From positions 6,845,501 to 6,909,500 of the forward strand of contig AP031355.1 in the NCBI GenBank assembly GCA_037833965.1: a stretch of DNA of 64,000 nucleotides. Direction: 5' to 3'. The position numbers were made by a program, and so were the translations under genes. The DNA is from Marchantia polymorpha subsp. ruderalis. Lineage: Eukaryota > Streptophyta > Marchantiopsida > Marchantiales > Marchantiaceae. This document shows, one piece after another, positions 36,323 through 49,794 of the stretch (position 1 is its first letter; every line of letters begins with the position of its first letter). A model generated the notes under the pieces. The model was not told where the DNA came from, did no database searches, and saw nothing but the letters and a program-made list of their open reading frames with translations.

Positions 36323-39300
36323 ATGGCTTCAGAAATCAACAAGGAGGTGAGCACGCACCATGGTTTTAAGAAGTGGAATGTCTGCAGGCTGTGAATTGAG
36401 CTACTCACCCCGTCTCCACTCACTGCTGATGCTCTGTCGCATGTGCTGGAGCTTTTGGAAGTGGTCATGTGTTTTCAAGATCAGTTAGATTGGTTCTTGT
36501 TCAGGGTTTTGTAGCGATTGCGTCGGTTGAGAATGAAGGTCGACTGAATTTTGTGCAAAGTGTTGTAAGGATCGCAAGAGAACATTAACTGGCACACGGT
36601 CCAGAAATTTCCACTCCGTAGGATACTTCCCTCTCAGATGTTTTGGAACACTAAAGTATCGAGGAAGTGCGTTCTATTCGAAATTGTTATCCTTTTCTGA
36701 CAGGCTGCTGGCAGCCAAGGCAACCGCAAGTATTGGGATGATTTCATAACAAGCCTTGTGTTCTGCCAAGAGAGGGCTTTACCTTGGCCATGTGTAAAAG
36801 CCACTGCATTTCTGACTGAATTATCGCGAAGACATCACACGATCCTCGCTTGAGAGTCTGGTGACGATTTTAGATGTATCGGAGGTGACTGGAGCTTGTT
36901 ACCAAATTCTCTTGCATCGGAGACCTTTAGTCCGCACTGCCTTGAATTACAGTGTTCCGCTCACTTCCGACTTCGGCAGTTGACTGCCATTGTTGTTGAA
37001 ATTCTTGCGATTCCTCGATTTCTTATCAAATGTCATGGTTATTAGTGCACCGGTTCCAACTTGTTAAATATCAGTTGGTCTCTTGCTGTTGTATAACACG
37101 TGAAAGGTGATGGCGAACATTTTATTTCGTCGGTTACACATCTTCCTTATGTGGTACTCATTTTTGACCATATGATTTGTTATTTTTGATGCCGGCAGGC
37201 TTTTGTAGAACTACAGGGCCGGCTGGTGGAAACGACCACTAAGCTGAAACAGGTAAAGTTGTGATTTTTAGACTCAAATGAGCTCTGGAAGCTCTGACTT
37301 AGTATTTATCGTTTCAGAATACCTTCTCCTTATCATACATCTGTCATATCCCTAAGATCATAGGCCACTTCCTGGCTCAGCAGTACCAGGATCTAAACCT
37401 GTCAACACTGTGCCCCATTTACGGTGCAGATGACTGGGAAAACACTACTTATCTCTGAGCGGTAAACTGCTGGAGGCTTCCACATACCATTATATCCATG
37501 GGTTACTCTATATTTTGCAGGTGCAGATGCAAGTCAGGAATAAGGAAGTTGAGAAGAAACGCGCCTTCTTGACTTTGGAAGAGTTGAATTCTCTCGCGGA
37601 AAATACGAACACATACAAATCAGTTGGTATGCCTCCTTATTCCTATGGCACTATTCCTATCTTGTGGTAACTGGATCTTACAATGCAACTCGAGGTTCCT
37701 GCTGAAAACATTTCCATACCAATGAATCTACTGCGTAATTACTCATGTAAATCTTCGTTCGTTGCTTCCGCTTGTGCAGGCAAAGCGTGAGTTTCTTCCC
37801 ATGAGTTTGTATTTCACCATCTTGTGCTCTACCTACTTAACTGGTGAAGTATGGCAGTTTCGTTTGTCTTGTGTGATTGTTTCTGAAGTGGTTTCCTCAG
37901 ATTCTGGTCGAGTGGACTTTAGCAAGTGTCATACTTAGAATTATTATCATTCTGTCATGGCCTGAAGACCTTAGGACCTGAGCCCTGGCTGAGCAGTGCC
38001 AGTAGTACCAGACTGGAAAGTAGAATTAAGATGGGAGGAAGACCGGGGTCTTCTTGTAGAGTATAGAGAGTGGCCTATAGTAGCATTCTCCCTGTGTGCG
38101 GATATTTTAGAAACACTCATTAGCTTGTCCTCTTCAAGGTTTGTATCTTTTGATTAGAATATGCGCACCTTTTGGCCTTGAATCAAGAGTGGTTACGGGT
38201 TTTACTAGCACTCAAAGGTGTAACCTCATTATTGACATTAGTTTCATCCTTCATACCTCAATGGGGTAACTTTTCCACACAGGGTGGTTTCGAATCTCGC
38301 TCTTCTTTTGTTTAGAGGGATGAAGCCCGGGCAGTGGGCTTTAGCTTTATACCCAGGCTCACAAGCCGCGTGCATTATTTTCTTTTAGGGCCACGATCTC
38401 AGAGTTTATCGTGAAATCTAAGAGGTCAGATTTGTGGTCCGCTTGCTGCATGCTCTCATTCCCTCAGACTCCAGTTCTGTCTTCCGCAACTAAAAGTTCG
38501 AAGGAGTCCTACCCCTTTTTCCCACAGATTGCGTCCCTTCGGCAGTTTTCCTGCCTTACCTCTATCCTGCGTCTGGCTCGAAAAAGGCTTTGCAGGTCTT
38601 TCCTGGCTTCTCCAATTCCATGTTGCATACAATAGCAGTTGGGGATATAACTGAGGTATCATATCTTGCATTTTCTTCTCCCGTCTGCTCGCCAGTTTTT
38701 CAATAACCTATCCGGGCCATTTCTGTGAGTGAGACCATAGTACGAAAGTGTGTCAGCTGTACTGCTCATCGGATGATGTCAGCATTCCAAATTGCGACTC
38801 CAAGTCCTGAGTGGGTCGTGTAGCTTGAAGTACAACTGAACGTGTGGCTAAAACTATAAAAGTACTGTACTGGAGGAACTTGATGATGTAATTCATCAAG
38901 TACATTTGCCCTTCTGAACGATTATGTGTGATTTCCGATTGCAACCTTCTGTAAGTTCGATTCCTGAGTACTAATAGGAAGCACTCTTGGTCAACCCAAA
39001 TCCACCTTCGGTATTACTCCTCCGTTTGTCCGTTAAAGACTAGGTTATCGTTTTAGGCAGTGCCTCCAACTCATGTTACAACAGATCATATACATACAAG
39101 ATGATTTTCTGGAGCTTCTCTCCTATAGCTTCACTGCAAAATCAGGCTGATCATGACCCGTCTTGACTTCAGTTGTTTCTTAAGAGACGAAGTGGATTTC
39201 ACAGCTTCAGACTAAAAAAAAGCAGTAACACATTTGTATACATGACTCAAGGTTCTGGAAGCTGGAACATCTGTTCCTGCCAATCATGCGCTTTTGTTTG

Positions 39301-39872
39301 CTTATGGCGACTTGTGGATTTTCAGGTTTTTTCTCACGCCAATGGTAACTTTGGTGACGGAGCAGAAGGCCAAAACAGAAGAATGTGATACCACACTGGC
39401 TACCTTACAGGTTCGTGGTTTTCTGCATCTCAAGTTCATGTTCTATCATGCCATGCTCAATACGAGATACACCTACTCATTAGCCAGCCATAAGTGACCA
39501 ATGCAGTTAATTTTTGGCTTACTGTGGTCGAGGAAGGGAAGATTCGGTACTTCATTCGAACGTCTCGGTTGGTTGCCTTCTATGATGTACTCTGTCTGCT
39601 GTTGCAAGAGGATTACCATGGGTGAAAAGGTAGAGCTTATTATATATATTCCTTCTCAACGGAGGATCGGTGCCCGACGCATGCAGAGTGTGGCCCTTCT
39701 GTGTACTTAGAATGGCTATATTCTATCTTGGACTTACGGTAATTATCGCCGATTGCAGGGTTCAAAAGAATATCTGGAGCGACAGATGAAGGAGGTCGAG
39801 AGCAGTTTCAGGGAGTTGCTTCAGCAGTCACCAGCTCTTGCACGACAAGTCATGGCAATGTCTGTTTCATAG
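36323..39872 (+). CDS. PFD1: prefoldin subunit 1
   Basis: Beta-type subunit of the hexameric prefoldin co-chaperone, which passes nascent tubulin and actin to the CCT chaperonin in the cytosol. Six exons join in phase: 36323-36346, 37199-37252, 37521-37626, 37780-37786, 39326-39410, 39759-39872, giving 129 residues, the normal family size. It starts MASEINKEAFVELQGRLVE, runs through the N-terminal helix (KLKQVQMQVRNKEVEKKRAF), the beta-hairpin region (TNTYKSVGKAFFLTPM) and the C-terminal helix (GSKEYLERQMKEVESS), and ends ALARQVMAMSVS. The coiled-coil heptads are clear. Exon 4 is only 7 nt. Its tail faces the ALF4 tail, about 1 kb away. Confidence 0.93.
37780..37786 (+). other. 7-nt microexon of prefoldin 1
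   Basis: GCAAAGC is flanked by CTTGTGCAG on the left and GTGAGT on the right. It enters in phase 1 and leaves in phase 2, and it restores the conserved Gly-Lys-Ala turn between exons 3 and 5. Skipping it would shift the frame. Introns on either side are 153 and 1539 bp. Confidence 0.85.
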
Positions 39873-40881
39873 ACACCTGGCACCACAAATACATTTATGC
39901 CGTTTTGGCCGTTTGGAAATTGCCATGAGCTTGAGCTTCGGCAGAATCAATTTTCAACCGAAATCTCCGGAATCTGATAGCTTCAGTAGAAGGATAACTC
40001 CAGGGTTACACGATCCCAAATTTACCGACTCACACACTGCTGATTACCATGCATACTTGATGAGGGAGCGGTCGTTTGTGTATCGTTTTTGGCCAGCTTT
40101 TCAGTAGGATGAGTACTAGGCAGTGTTGTGAAGGTCTAGAACAACGGATGAGTATGTTGCATTTATGTGACATTCGTGTCACAGAAGAGAGTCGGCCTTG
40201 ACTGTACCGTATCCTTCGAGACGGAATTCCAGATAGGTTTACATGTTTACATATTTTAGAGGCATCAAGGCAAATGCAGTTGTATGACAAACCGATTCCG
40301 TTTCTTGAGAGGATCATTTTTATGTTGTAATTCAGTTTCTCGAAAAGAAGTAAAATTTTTGGCTACCGGGTTCAAAATTCACCATCATTTTATTATTGCT
40401 TCTCCGGCCAGCCTTACAGTTCACTTTATCCTAGAAATAATGGTCTAAAGTAAACCCTATGGGCCTTGCACAAGGATTGGGGTCCTGGGGTGTCACCAGT
40501 GAGCGACAACATCTAGAGTAGTGCAAGTACAGTATATTCAGGCTTGTGACTGAGGCTGATCCGTCGGAAACGGATGGACAATGGAGGAATCCTAAATACA
40601 ACAGATGCTAGGGAATACGCGTTCACGCAGTGAAATCACGTTCTTCTCGCCATAACGAATGCTTCCGTTGTTGTCACGCGTCTCTGAACATTACATAGCC
40701 ATTGGGGCTCACTACCGCCCCTTTCTCAGACTATGTTTGACCTCTTTCATTACTCGAGACTACAACGCCGTAAGGCACAGTTGAAAATATACCAGCAGCG
40801 TCTTCCGCAAATTTTCGTAAATTTGCACACAACGTTCAGACTGCGAAGTGCAGCTGAGCGGATAGATCGCTCCTCATGGGT
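39873..40881. other. convergent 3' flank of PFD1 and ALF4
   Basis: This 1-kb gap should hold the 3' untranslated regions of both convergent genes. Nothing else was recognised. Open frames at 39838-40107 and 40030-40317 lie on opposite strands and look accidental. Confidence 0.6.
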
Positions 40882-43800
40882 TCAGTTAGGTAAACCTCTC
40901 TGCACCTCCTCCACTATTTCTAAACATCGATAAAGTACTGACTGTAGACAATCGATTGCCAACATCATGTCTGCACTTGAGTCTGTTTCGGAATCCACTC
41001 TCTCCAACACACTTCTGACGCTTAAAGCCTGTTCCCTGATCGGCAAAAGCCAATATGTCCGGCCCTTCACAAGTTCATCATGACCGAGCACTTGTGTATA
41101 ATTGGTATTTCCTGCGGTTTATCCAAAAATGTCATGTGAAGTAACACTGTGTAAAGCAGGACACAGCCCGAGTCACCTCAGTCCGACTAAAATCAACATA
41201 AGAGTTTATTTTTTGGAATTCTGAAAAATCGCAAAACTAGTCGGCATAGTGCGAACATATCCAAGAGAGATATCTGCAAAGTACGAGTAAAGAGAACTAT
41301 CATCTAACCCTGAGCTTGAAAGGGGTTGGAAATGTAAGAAATATTGTACCTGAAGATTCCCTTATCAGTAGGAAACGATACAAGTTTAAGGCACTCACGA
41401 CCTGCACTCGCAACAATATCGCTGCTCAGTATTCTTCTCCCAACTGTTAAAGAAAGTACGAGATTTGGTCATCAACTGGTGGAAAGACTTAGAAAGAGCT
41501 CTGTCTGTAAGGCGATAGCTTTTCACCATGTTCTTTAAGAAGATCAGTTTGACAGATTAAGATCCTCGATGAAATCAGACGACACTAAGGAATGAATGAC
41601 GGAGGTGTACAGACACAAGATATGTGCATACCGCATCAATATTTCTAGGAAGTTCCGCGAGATCTCCATCTCTTGTTCGAAGAACACACTGGATGAACTG
41701 TAATACTTGGCTATTAACGAACGGAGACAACGTCATGCCCTCTGTGAAGGTCTCAGCTGAGGCAGACGTCGAGAGGCCATCGCTTCCTCTCTGAATCGGA
41801 AGATCCACAACTGGTGGCCATGCACTCACGACTTCATCTTTAACACAGTTCAAAAGCAGTGAAACCTGCGAACACAAATTTAGGATTGACAACCAAGACG
41901 TCATACTACTTGCGTTTGAACATTGGACTTTACTAACAGTCTCTGCTAGCTGAGAGTATACAAATAAGAAAAGTAAGGAACATACCAAAGATGGATGATC
42001 GCAGTTCGTTATAATATCAAATAAAGCTTGAAACCTTTCTGGTGCTGGAAGAGTCTGTTTGATTGTCTGTCGTTGAAGGGCATGTATTACATGTTAGTCC
42101 CGCTAAAGAAAGCGGAATTTCCACTATTTTAACTGAACAAGGAGAGCGGATATCCAAATTGACTTCCAAAAGTGAAATACACACGAAATATCGTTCACAG
42201 GCGTACCTTGATTAGGAGAGCGTATGCCTCTCGACGTAGCTTGGTGTTTGCAGTGTGGACAACAAGATCTTGGATCCTCTGTGACCAACACATCCAGAAA
42301 CAATGAGAACATGTATCTATGATCTCGTGCCAATACGATAAAGTTGAGGTTACATCTCCCTATATGAGAATGAACATCTATACACCCTCGTAATCTGTAA
42401 TCCACGCAAGGGCACGTTGCTATGTTACGAAGTTACCTTCAGAGCTGGCATAATATAGATCGATGAATCATCAGGTTGAACTGTGTGACTGGTATTGGAT
42501 ATTGTTTTAAGGACTTCAAGAATTGACGTCAGTAAAGTCACTCCTTTCTGCTGGAAAGACACATCTTGATTCCATCCCAAAGGAACAAGCAAAATGCTTG
42601 CCATGTTGATGACATAAGAAACACCTTGACGTCCAGAATTCTCGACTTGACTTTTCAGAAAGTCGAACACCAAAGTGACAGTGGAAGAGTCTTTGTTAAA
42701 AATATACCAGTACACTGCTCTGGTCCCATACACAAACAGTTGTGTTAATGTTGATATTCCAATTACCAATGAAGGATGAAAGGAAAGAATTTAAATTAAC
42801 CAAACATACTTAGATATTCTCTAGATTGCATAACAGTACCTGCAAGTGCGGCTCCTACTGTGGCCTCAAACCGAGTCCGAAGGATCTGATCTTCATCTTC
42901 TGTGATAGAAAACATACTGAATCTACAATTAGTGACACGCCTTGACCTTGTATTGAATAGGTCTCTCACAGACGTAGAAGTGCTTAAAACGAACAAGCAA
43001 CTTCCAGGCTTACTAATTACAGACAGTTAAATTATACAAAACATGAAGGTAGATTTAAGGAAAGAGTGAACTTGGAGGTGTACCATCAGAGTAACGATCT
43101 AGAATCTCCTCCAGTTTCCTTGTTGTAAGAATTTCTTTGACGAAGAGGTTACTGGAGGACAGCAGGTTCATAACTTCCATGACAATCTCTGGAACTCCAC
43201 CTTCAATCGCACTAGTGCTACAACTCGCTAAACTCTGCGTATCCCACAAAGATCAATCTTTTAACACGACCTACTTCATAAACAGACGGCGTCTCGAAAA
43301 GAGATTCTAGATCCAAAAACGCTTGCAATGTTTTGGGTTCACGAGTTACCAACCAGAAGTCTTAAGATATATAAGACGAGGATGTCGCTGAGCCTCTGAT
43401 TATCCTACAACCAGAGGTGTACTTGAGTTCAGACTCGATCGTCAAACAGACAAACCATGATGGGATAACCTCATCACGATATTAGCAGAGACAACTCAAA
43501 AAATTGATGTCCAGAGCAGGCAAAATCAACCGGTACAGCTTCAAACTTCTTTGCTAGGATAGCCTCTGTAAATCTGCTCCATTTCATAGATATCTAGAAC
43601 AACTATTCTGGTAAAAAATCGACGCAGAAAGTCAACCAATCCCCTTAAAACTCACATCAATTTTGAGGACAGTATACTATAGCTTCATATAACGAGGTCT
43701 ATGGGCTAATCGAACAAACCGAGTTACTTACATCACCAGTGTACACTTCTCTCATTGTCTTGCCCAGATTGACCAACTTTTCGACCAATTTGGAAGGTAT

Positions 43801-46800
43801 GTTGTCCGGAACTCGGTAATGCGGTATTTGTTGAGCTCTTGACTCAGAAACCTCATCGTCCGAATCATTCTCGCCTGTAGCACCCTTAACTTCTAAAGCA
43901 GCCCTTCCGACTTCTAATAAGCCCGGAATTGCCTCCTTAAAGAACTCTACTTGTCGCCTCCTGATTCGAGGAAAGACTGCACGCAGAATCAGAAGTTATA
44001 TTATTTATATCAGGACGACTTGAAGCTGAAGAGACTAAGAGGTATTTTTGCTTCATCTCAAATGTACTCATAAGACGATGTTTATTTTCAACTTGACACG
44101 ACATTTCATTTTCACAAAAAAGGCGAAAACGGAAGATGGAAATAGCGCACCTCATTTCAAGAAGATGCACAATCTAACAAGAAGTGTGAATGAGAAAAAC
44201 ACCGCAAATCCAAATGGAAAGTCTCATTCTTCACAAAAGCACAGAAACTAATACAGAAAATGTCCATCAAAGAGCTATACTTAAATTTCTGAATTAACCA
44301 TTCGCTATAATCAGCGCCCTTAAGTCCTTACCGATCGAAAGCCCATGTAAAAGAGGTATACAAAGATGTAGTGTCCGAGGTTTAGTGTAGATGTTGATTA
44401 CCTGCCTCAAAAGAAAGCAAAAGGTACATGAGAGTTCAGCGTTATGTTTTCCCTGATAAGGAGAGGACATACAAACCAGGCTGTACTGTTGATGACTCTT
44501 GCAGTGGTCACAATTGTATCTCATAAACGGACGAAAACACTAAAATCATGCACACTTCTGACCTAAACCATCCAAAACCACCGTATGGTTTGAAAGAAAC
44601 AAGTGGTGCTCTTCCTACTGAAAGAACATTCAGTAGGCATCTCGACATTCCTTAATTTTCTTGCGCAAAACATTCACACTCCGAACTTCGAACTTATACG
44701 AGGTGAACAGATATCATAACTGATATTTATACTCTGATTTCTTACTAATATGCAGATCAAGTTGGCTCGTCACTAGCCTCAATGAACGAAATGCCTGTCA
44801 AATATGAAAATGCAAGCGGTTCATAAACTTAATGGAGACCAGCGTTCAAGCTTTGCATTGGCCAGAGCGCAAACAACGTACCTCAAAAAATATCGTAAAC
44901 ATTTCCCGCGGATCACAGGATGCAGCCATATTTGCAATCAAAGTATTGATATTTGCTTCACATCCTTCAGATATGCCAGCATACTGCACTACGACCTCGA
45001 GTAGGTCACTGCCTCCAGCAATGTCTAAAAGCTCCTACACAGGGCATGCCGATAAACTATTATTTCCTCAACGATCCCAGCGTATTGATCTACCACCTCA
45101 AGTAGGTCACCAACTCTAGCGATGTCTTAAAAGATCCTACGAAGTGTGAAGATGGATCGAAGAATTTCCCAGCCTGAGGCCGTGGCTTGAACACATAAGA
45201 TGCTATCTCTGTTGAACAACCACCAGACGAAGCACTAACCGATGACCTCAGATGAAAACATTTTAGGAACGAACCTGTCCATAAGCGACATTTGGATCAA
45301 GCGAACTGTTGATTTTCTTCAAAAGATCCTCACATTGTCTCGTCCACTCGGAGCCTCTCTCTACTTCCTTCAAACGTGCTTTCAAGTTGTCCACAAACTC
45401 CGCAACCTCCCTACCTTGACCTTCGCCTCCCGCCTGTTGAGCCAGAACATTAACACTTAGCAGAGGCTTATCTGACTGAAGGCTTAACAAGTAAAATACG
45501 GACCTTGCCTTCGCAAATTTCGACACAAGAGCTTGTGGCACATATTCTGAAAGGTACAGGATATAGCTGGATGGCCACAGATACAGAACCACATCCTTGA
45601 ATAATTAGACAAGACAGTTGGATTCCTGAGATTTTTTCTCTGCTGGCTCATTCAAAACTCAACTCACCAGACTTTTGAACTCACAAGCGGGATGAGCTCC
45701 TACCCGCCATCATCCCGCTTTCACAAGGGACTGCTATTGCCCAATGAAAATTATCACTCTTTGATCGAAGGCCAATCCAGGTTGACGAAAAGGGGGAAAA
45801 GGTGAGGCACAGACTGGCTTCGTCAATATATCCAGTTGAGATATCAGAATTCTCATGAGAGGAAACAAAAACAAGAGAATATGATCACTCATAGAGAATG
45901 GAAATGGGATGATAATGCGCTCAAGTGCTCATCGTTGCGATATGCGCTTGCGGTACCAAACCAGAATCTTGGGTCAACATTCCGGACTTCACCGTAACAA
46001 ACCGACAACTTCATCATCTTCGTTGAGCAGATGCTTTGAGCAACAACGCTACCTTCTGGAACTCTATCAACTCTCCGCTAGTGCACGAAGAAAGAAACTG
46101 AAGGAGGTACACAGATGGATGTAGTGAGCTTCATAGATGGAAAGAAGCGCAAATATCTTGAAATAAATATTCGAAGCTCTTGAGCTTGCTGAATGTATGA
46201 CCAGACCTACAACTCGTGAGTCCAGAAAAGCTTGGCGATCGGGACAATGGAAGAAAAGTTATATACGGCCCAAGACTAGTTACAGGTGAGACGCGAGAGA
46301 ACCTGAGAAGGCAAATAAGGAAGGCCAAGTGGTGTTTGAAAGAAAAGATGCACGGAAAATGAGAGCAAAGTGGAACAAATATGTTAGGAGCATCGTTACA
46401 ACAACCGGCAAGACCAGTGTAAAACACGCAACTGCACATTGCAGTACGACTACTTCTCAAGAGAGTGATAAAAAGAAAATTTCCCACACTGGGTGTTCAC
46501 TGCCCATACTCTGTGTGCATATGCGGTGCATTAGAAACGTGATCAGATACACGAAACAAAAACGAATTCTGCGAAAACGAATTTTCGCAGAACTTCAGAA
46601 GAAAGCACACTAGAGAATGTACTGACAAGAAAAGACAAATGCAAAACGTTACATGTCATTAACGAGGATATATAGAGCGAGGGGAAGATCACGTGGAGAG
46701 CATCTTCTCAGAAATGGAAAAAAGCAGCACCAAGAACAGAACAAGGGAATTGAACTCTAGATTCTCAGGGAAAAAAACTCGGTATTCATAAGAACACACA

Positions 46801-46851
46801 GAAGTGGATCGAAAGGCAGAAACACACCGTAATTTCGGATTCCGGATCCAT
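40882..46851 (-). CDS. ALF4: ALF4/glomulin-like protein
   Basis: Helical-repeat protein of the ALF4/glomulin family, which binds RBX1 and restrains cullin-RING (SCF) ubiquitin ligases. In Arabidopsis it is needed for lateral root initiation. Fourteen exons join in phase: 46851-46828, 45433-45275, 45034-44882, 44794-44774, 44401-44332, 43976-43732, 43234-43084, 42899-42840, 42714-42437, 42278-42207, 42066-41986, 41865-41632, 41401-41350, 41111-40882, giving about 609 residues, near the Arabidopsis length. Family-like text includes QYAGISEGCEANI with CDPREMFTIFFE, PLLHGLSIVFPRIRRRQVEF, AYALLIKTIKQTLPAPERFQ, SLLLNCVKDEV, ALNLYRFLLI with NTNYTQVLGHDELVKG, and the C-terminus LQSVLYRCLEIVEEVQ. The short first exon (MDPESEIT) and the end of exon 4 are the least certain parts. 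Assignment rests on remembered family sequences. Confidence 0.85.
45065..45136 (-). pseudogene. decayed duplicate of ALF4 exon 3 start
   Basis: The intron before ALF4 exon 3 contains a second copy of the first 72 or so bases of that exon, including the TAG acceptor, 102 bp upstream in transcription direction. It matches at roughly 78%. Allowing for one inserted A it would read close to DLLDIARVGDLLEVVDQYAG, against ELLDIAGGSDLLEVVVQYAG in the real exon. As it stands, the frame meets a stop within seven codons, so it looks like a dead exon copy rather than an alternative exon. Confidence 0.8.
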
Positions 46852-49451
46852 CGCAGAGAAAGATCGCGCCTTCGCGAGCAGGAGTACGAGGATGCGGTAG
46901 ACGTACTTCAAGAACTAAGCTCGTGGCCCTGACGAGACCCCCACTGCTGCTGGATGATCATCGTCGGCGGAAGAGTATTCGCGAATCTGACATGGGTTCA
47001 ATACTATCGATGGTTTCTTCAGATTGCTTCACAACTCCGAAGAAATCTGAAGTCCTGTCTCCATTGCAACAATTTGTCGCCCGCCCGTCGAAGCAAGGGA
47101 GCAGAAGGCCTCGAGGAACAGACTAATTAATTAGACGTGGGGCCTCCTCCTTCACGCTAAATCAATTTCCCCTAGCATTAGTAACGAAGTACGGGCACCA
47201 CTTCCCAACCCTAGAGATATTATTTATCGTCTGAAGGAAGGATAAGCTGCCCTACAAAGGTTAATAATTCAGGGTTTCCGAACCTTCTATCGATCGGTGT
47301 GATATATGGAAACAGATCGGAAGCAGCATTAATTTTTCTATCTATCTATCAATTTGTTTCCAATGGACGAAAGTATGTTTCCATGAAGGGGAAGTCATTT
47401 TTTAAGAAGAGGAAGAAATTATAAACTCCCGTGACACTACCGTGAAATTATAAACTCCCGTGACTGACACAAACACCAAACAAAGATTCACAAGTGCTGG
47501 CTCCTCAACTCTCTTTCTTAAGTGATGCCGCAGTTTATGTAATAGGAGCATTGGGCGAGCTTACGACATAGCAATGTGTATTTGGCAACAAGAGTTTATT
47601 TTTAATGCCTTCTTCCAAGTAAATCTCATCGGTGATAATAACTCACTACGTTTTATACAGAAAGTGAAACTCTGTCATTTAAAAAATCATTTTGAACCTT
47701 AACCCAAAGCAATTAGCAAAGTGACTTTGTGAATTAATGTCGAAAACTACTTGACTATGCATCCGATTGATTTTTTATAATTGGTTTGAACATCGTAGTG
47801 GAAGATAATCCGCTTTTATTTTCCACGCGGCGACGATTGGACTCCATCTTGCAGAGAATGAGTTAGCATGATTTGTACTTAAATATGTTTCTGACTGAGA
47901 AGATTATCAATTAAAAATCAGTATGTTTATGTTCTTTATTTCTTTTCTAGAACAAAAATCGGCTACTTGTTGAGACATGTCATCGGGCTTGGAAGATGCT
48001 CAGATTTTACTGGGAAAAAATCTTACTCGATAAAATTAAAAATTGGACTTTGGTTTACATTATTAGTGAAGTATATTATTGGTACTTATAGCTTGAAATC
48101 AAGACTCACTATAAGCATCCATAGAATCTTAACAAACGTACAAACAAATTATTTGCTTGCCTTCAGTTTCGATGAGTACAATGATGAATCATAAACAATG
48201 TGTTGAAAATCGTTACTGCTAACCAGATCAAATCGTAGAAAGAACATCAAACATAATCACAGGCTACTAAATTATCTTACTAGTTCGTACATAAAAAATA
48301 TATATTCGAAAAGATGATTAAATTTTTGAAATATGCATATCTTATCAAGAATGGAAAAAAATATGTCTCAAAACATGTATTTTTCTTACAAAAAAATCAT
48401 CCACACAGAATATAATCCTTGATTTTAGCTTTACCATAACAATTTTTCTGAAAGATATTATTATCAGAATACTTACTAACCAAAAGGGAAAAACACAACA
48501 TACTTTTCCCTCCGATCTTTCATGACTAAATGACATATACAAGACCCTAATGCTGACATTTCTTTACAATTTATTATTATGACATTTCAATGTCATCATA
48601 ATAAATTTCTATATAAGAACAGAAAATTTGAATTTTTCAAAGTCGAATTTAGTATTCAAATCAATCAGGAATTCAAAGCATCATGATACATAAGACTGAA
48701 AATTCTAATTCATCATGATTATCAAGATTTGATTTGGGAGTGATGACGACAGCTGGTAATTTTATCACGACCGCAAGTCTGCAGGTAAAATACGTGGAAC
48801 TCAACTGCCTCAATTAGGTGATATTCTAGTCGAAATTTGCCGGCTCTCCTGAATCTGTGCGAAGGTGTCTTCAAATGTCAGATCTTAGTGGTGATTTTAT
48901 GCTTCCTTTTCAGATCTAAGAAAAGTGCCCAACATCGTACATATTCTGACATGCTGCCTAACGTGATCTACCTTATGCAATGATGTCGCGCTCAATGGCG
49001 TTTCAGAAAATGGGGGACAGAGCCGAGGAAACTCTCAAGAAAAAAAATAGAAGAAAAATATCATCAAATTGCACAAGGGCGAATATGCAGAGACTCCAAG
49101 GAAATGGAAGTCACATGCTAAAAGGCAACGTTGAACTATGAATTGGCACGCTCCTGCTGCTGAAAGGCCGTGATGGTGGGGATCCAACACTGAAGGCAGA
49201 GAGAGAATCCTGAAGCAAAGACCTCATCATCAATTGAAGATCAATGTTCGAGCCTGACTTGAACACATGCCAAACCACTCGTTGAGATTCGACTTACAAA
49301 TCGGAATCTGCCACCTCCAACGTCACATCGCATTGACAAGGCCACAAGGCGTACATGTGAATTCATCCAGATCCAAATCACTTGATATTTCTTAGAAACT
49401 CGAAAAAAACTTTGAACATCACATAATTTAACATGAAAGTACCGGGGTAAT
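46852..49451. other. ALF4 promoter and AT-rich intergenic DNA
   Basis: The 300 bp before the ALF4 start are GC-richer and likely carry its leader and promoter. From 47.2 kb on, the sequence is AT-rich with no recognisable gene. It includes a partial tandem duplication of 29 bp at 47415-47465. Confidence 0.6.
47415..47465. repeat. 29-bp tandem duplication, second copy partial
   Basis: GAAATTATAAACTCCCGTGA begins at 47415 and again at 47444. The copies then diverge after about 21-22 bases. Confidence 0.9.
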
Positions 49452-49774
49452 ATGGTATTAGGTTTTTATAACATCATCGTGAATTTTGTCTATTTTGAAA
49501 ATTAAATTATATAAATAATAATGGAATCCAAAAAATCATCACTTTGTGATTAATATAATGTATATCGTAATATTTTCTTGCAGTTAGATGTCAATATTAA
49601 ATTTTATTATTTATATTTCTAATAAAATTATTTTACATCTAACTGCAAGGAAATATTATGATACATATTTAAAATAATTTTACAAGATGATAAATTTTTT
49701 AATTTTATTATTTAAATTATTAAATCTTAAAAAATAATTAAATTTACAATGATTTTATAAAAACCTAATCCATG
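49452..49774. mobile_element. foldback (MITE-like) element, 0.32 kb
   Basis: Almost the whole segment is an inverted repeat. The ends read TATTAGGTTTTTATAACATC at the left and, on the other strand at the right, GATTAGGTTTTTATAAAATC. Inner arms share TGCAGTTAGATGT and its complement around a centre near 49613. There is no coding capacity, and it is AT-rich and short, as in non-autonomous DNA transposons. A target duplication was not clear, so the family cannot be named. Confidence 0.75.
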
Positions 49775-49794
49775 TTGAGATCTCCCGCAATCAG

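Noticed and set aside
45065-45136. Use of the duplicated ALF4 segment as a working alternative exon
   Set aside because: Entering in the required phase it reaches a stop within seven codons, so it cannot replace exon 3.
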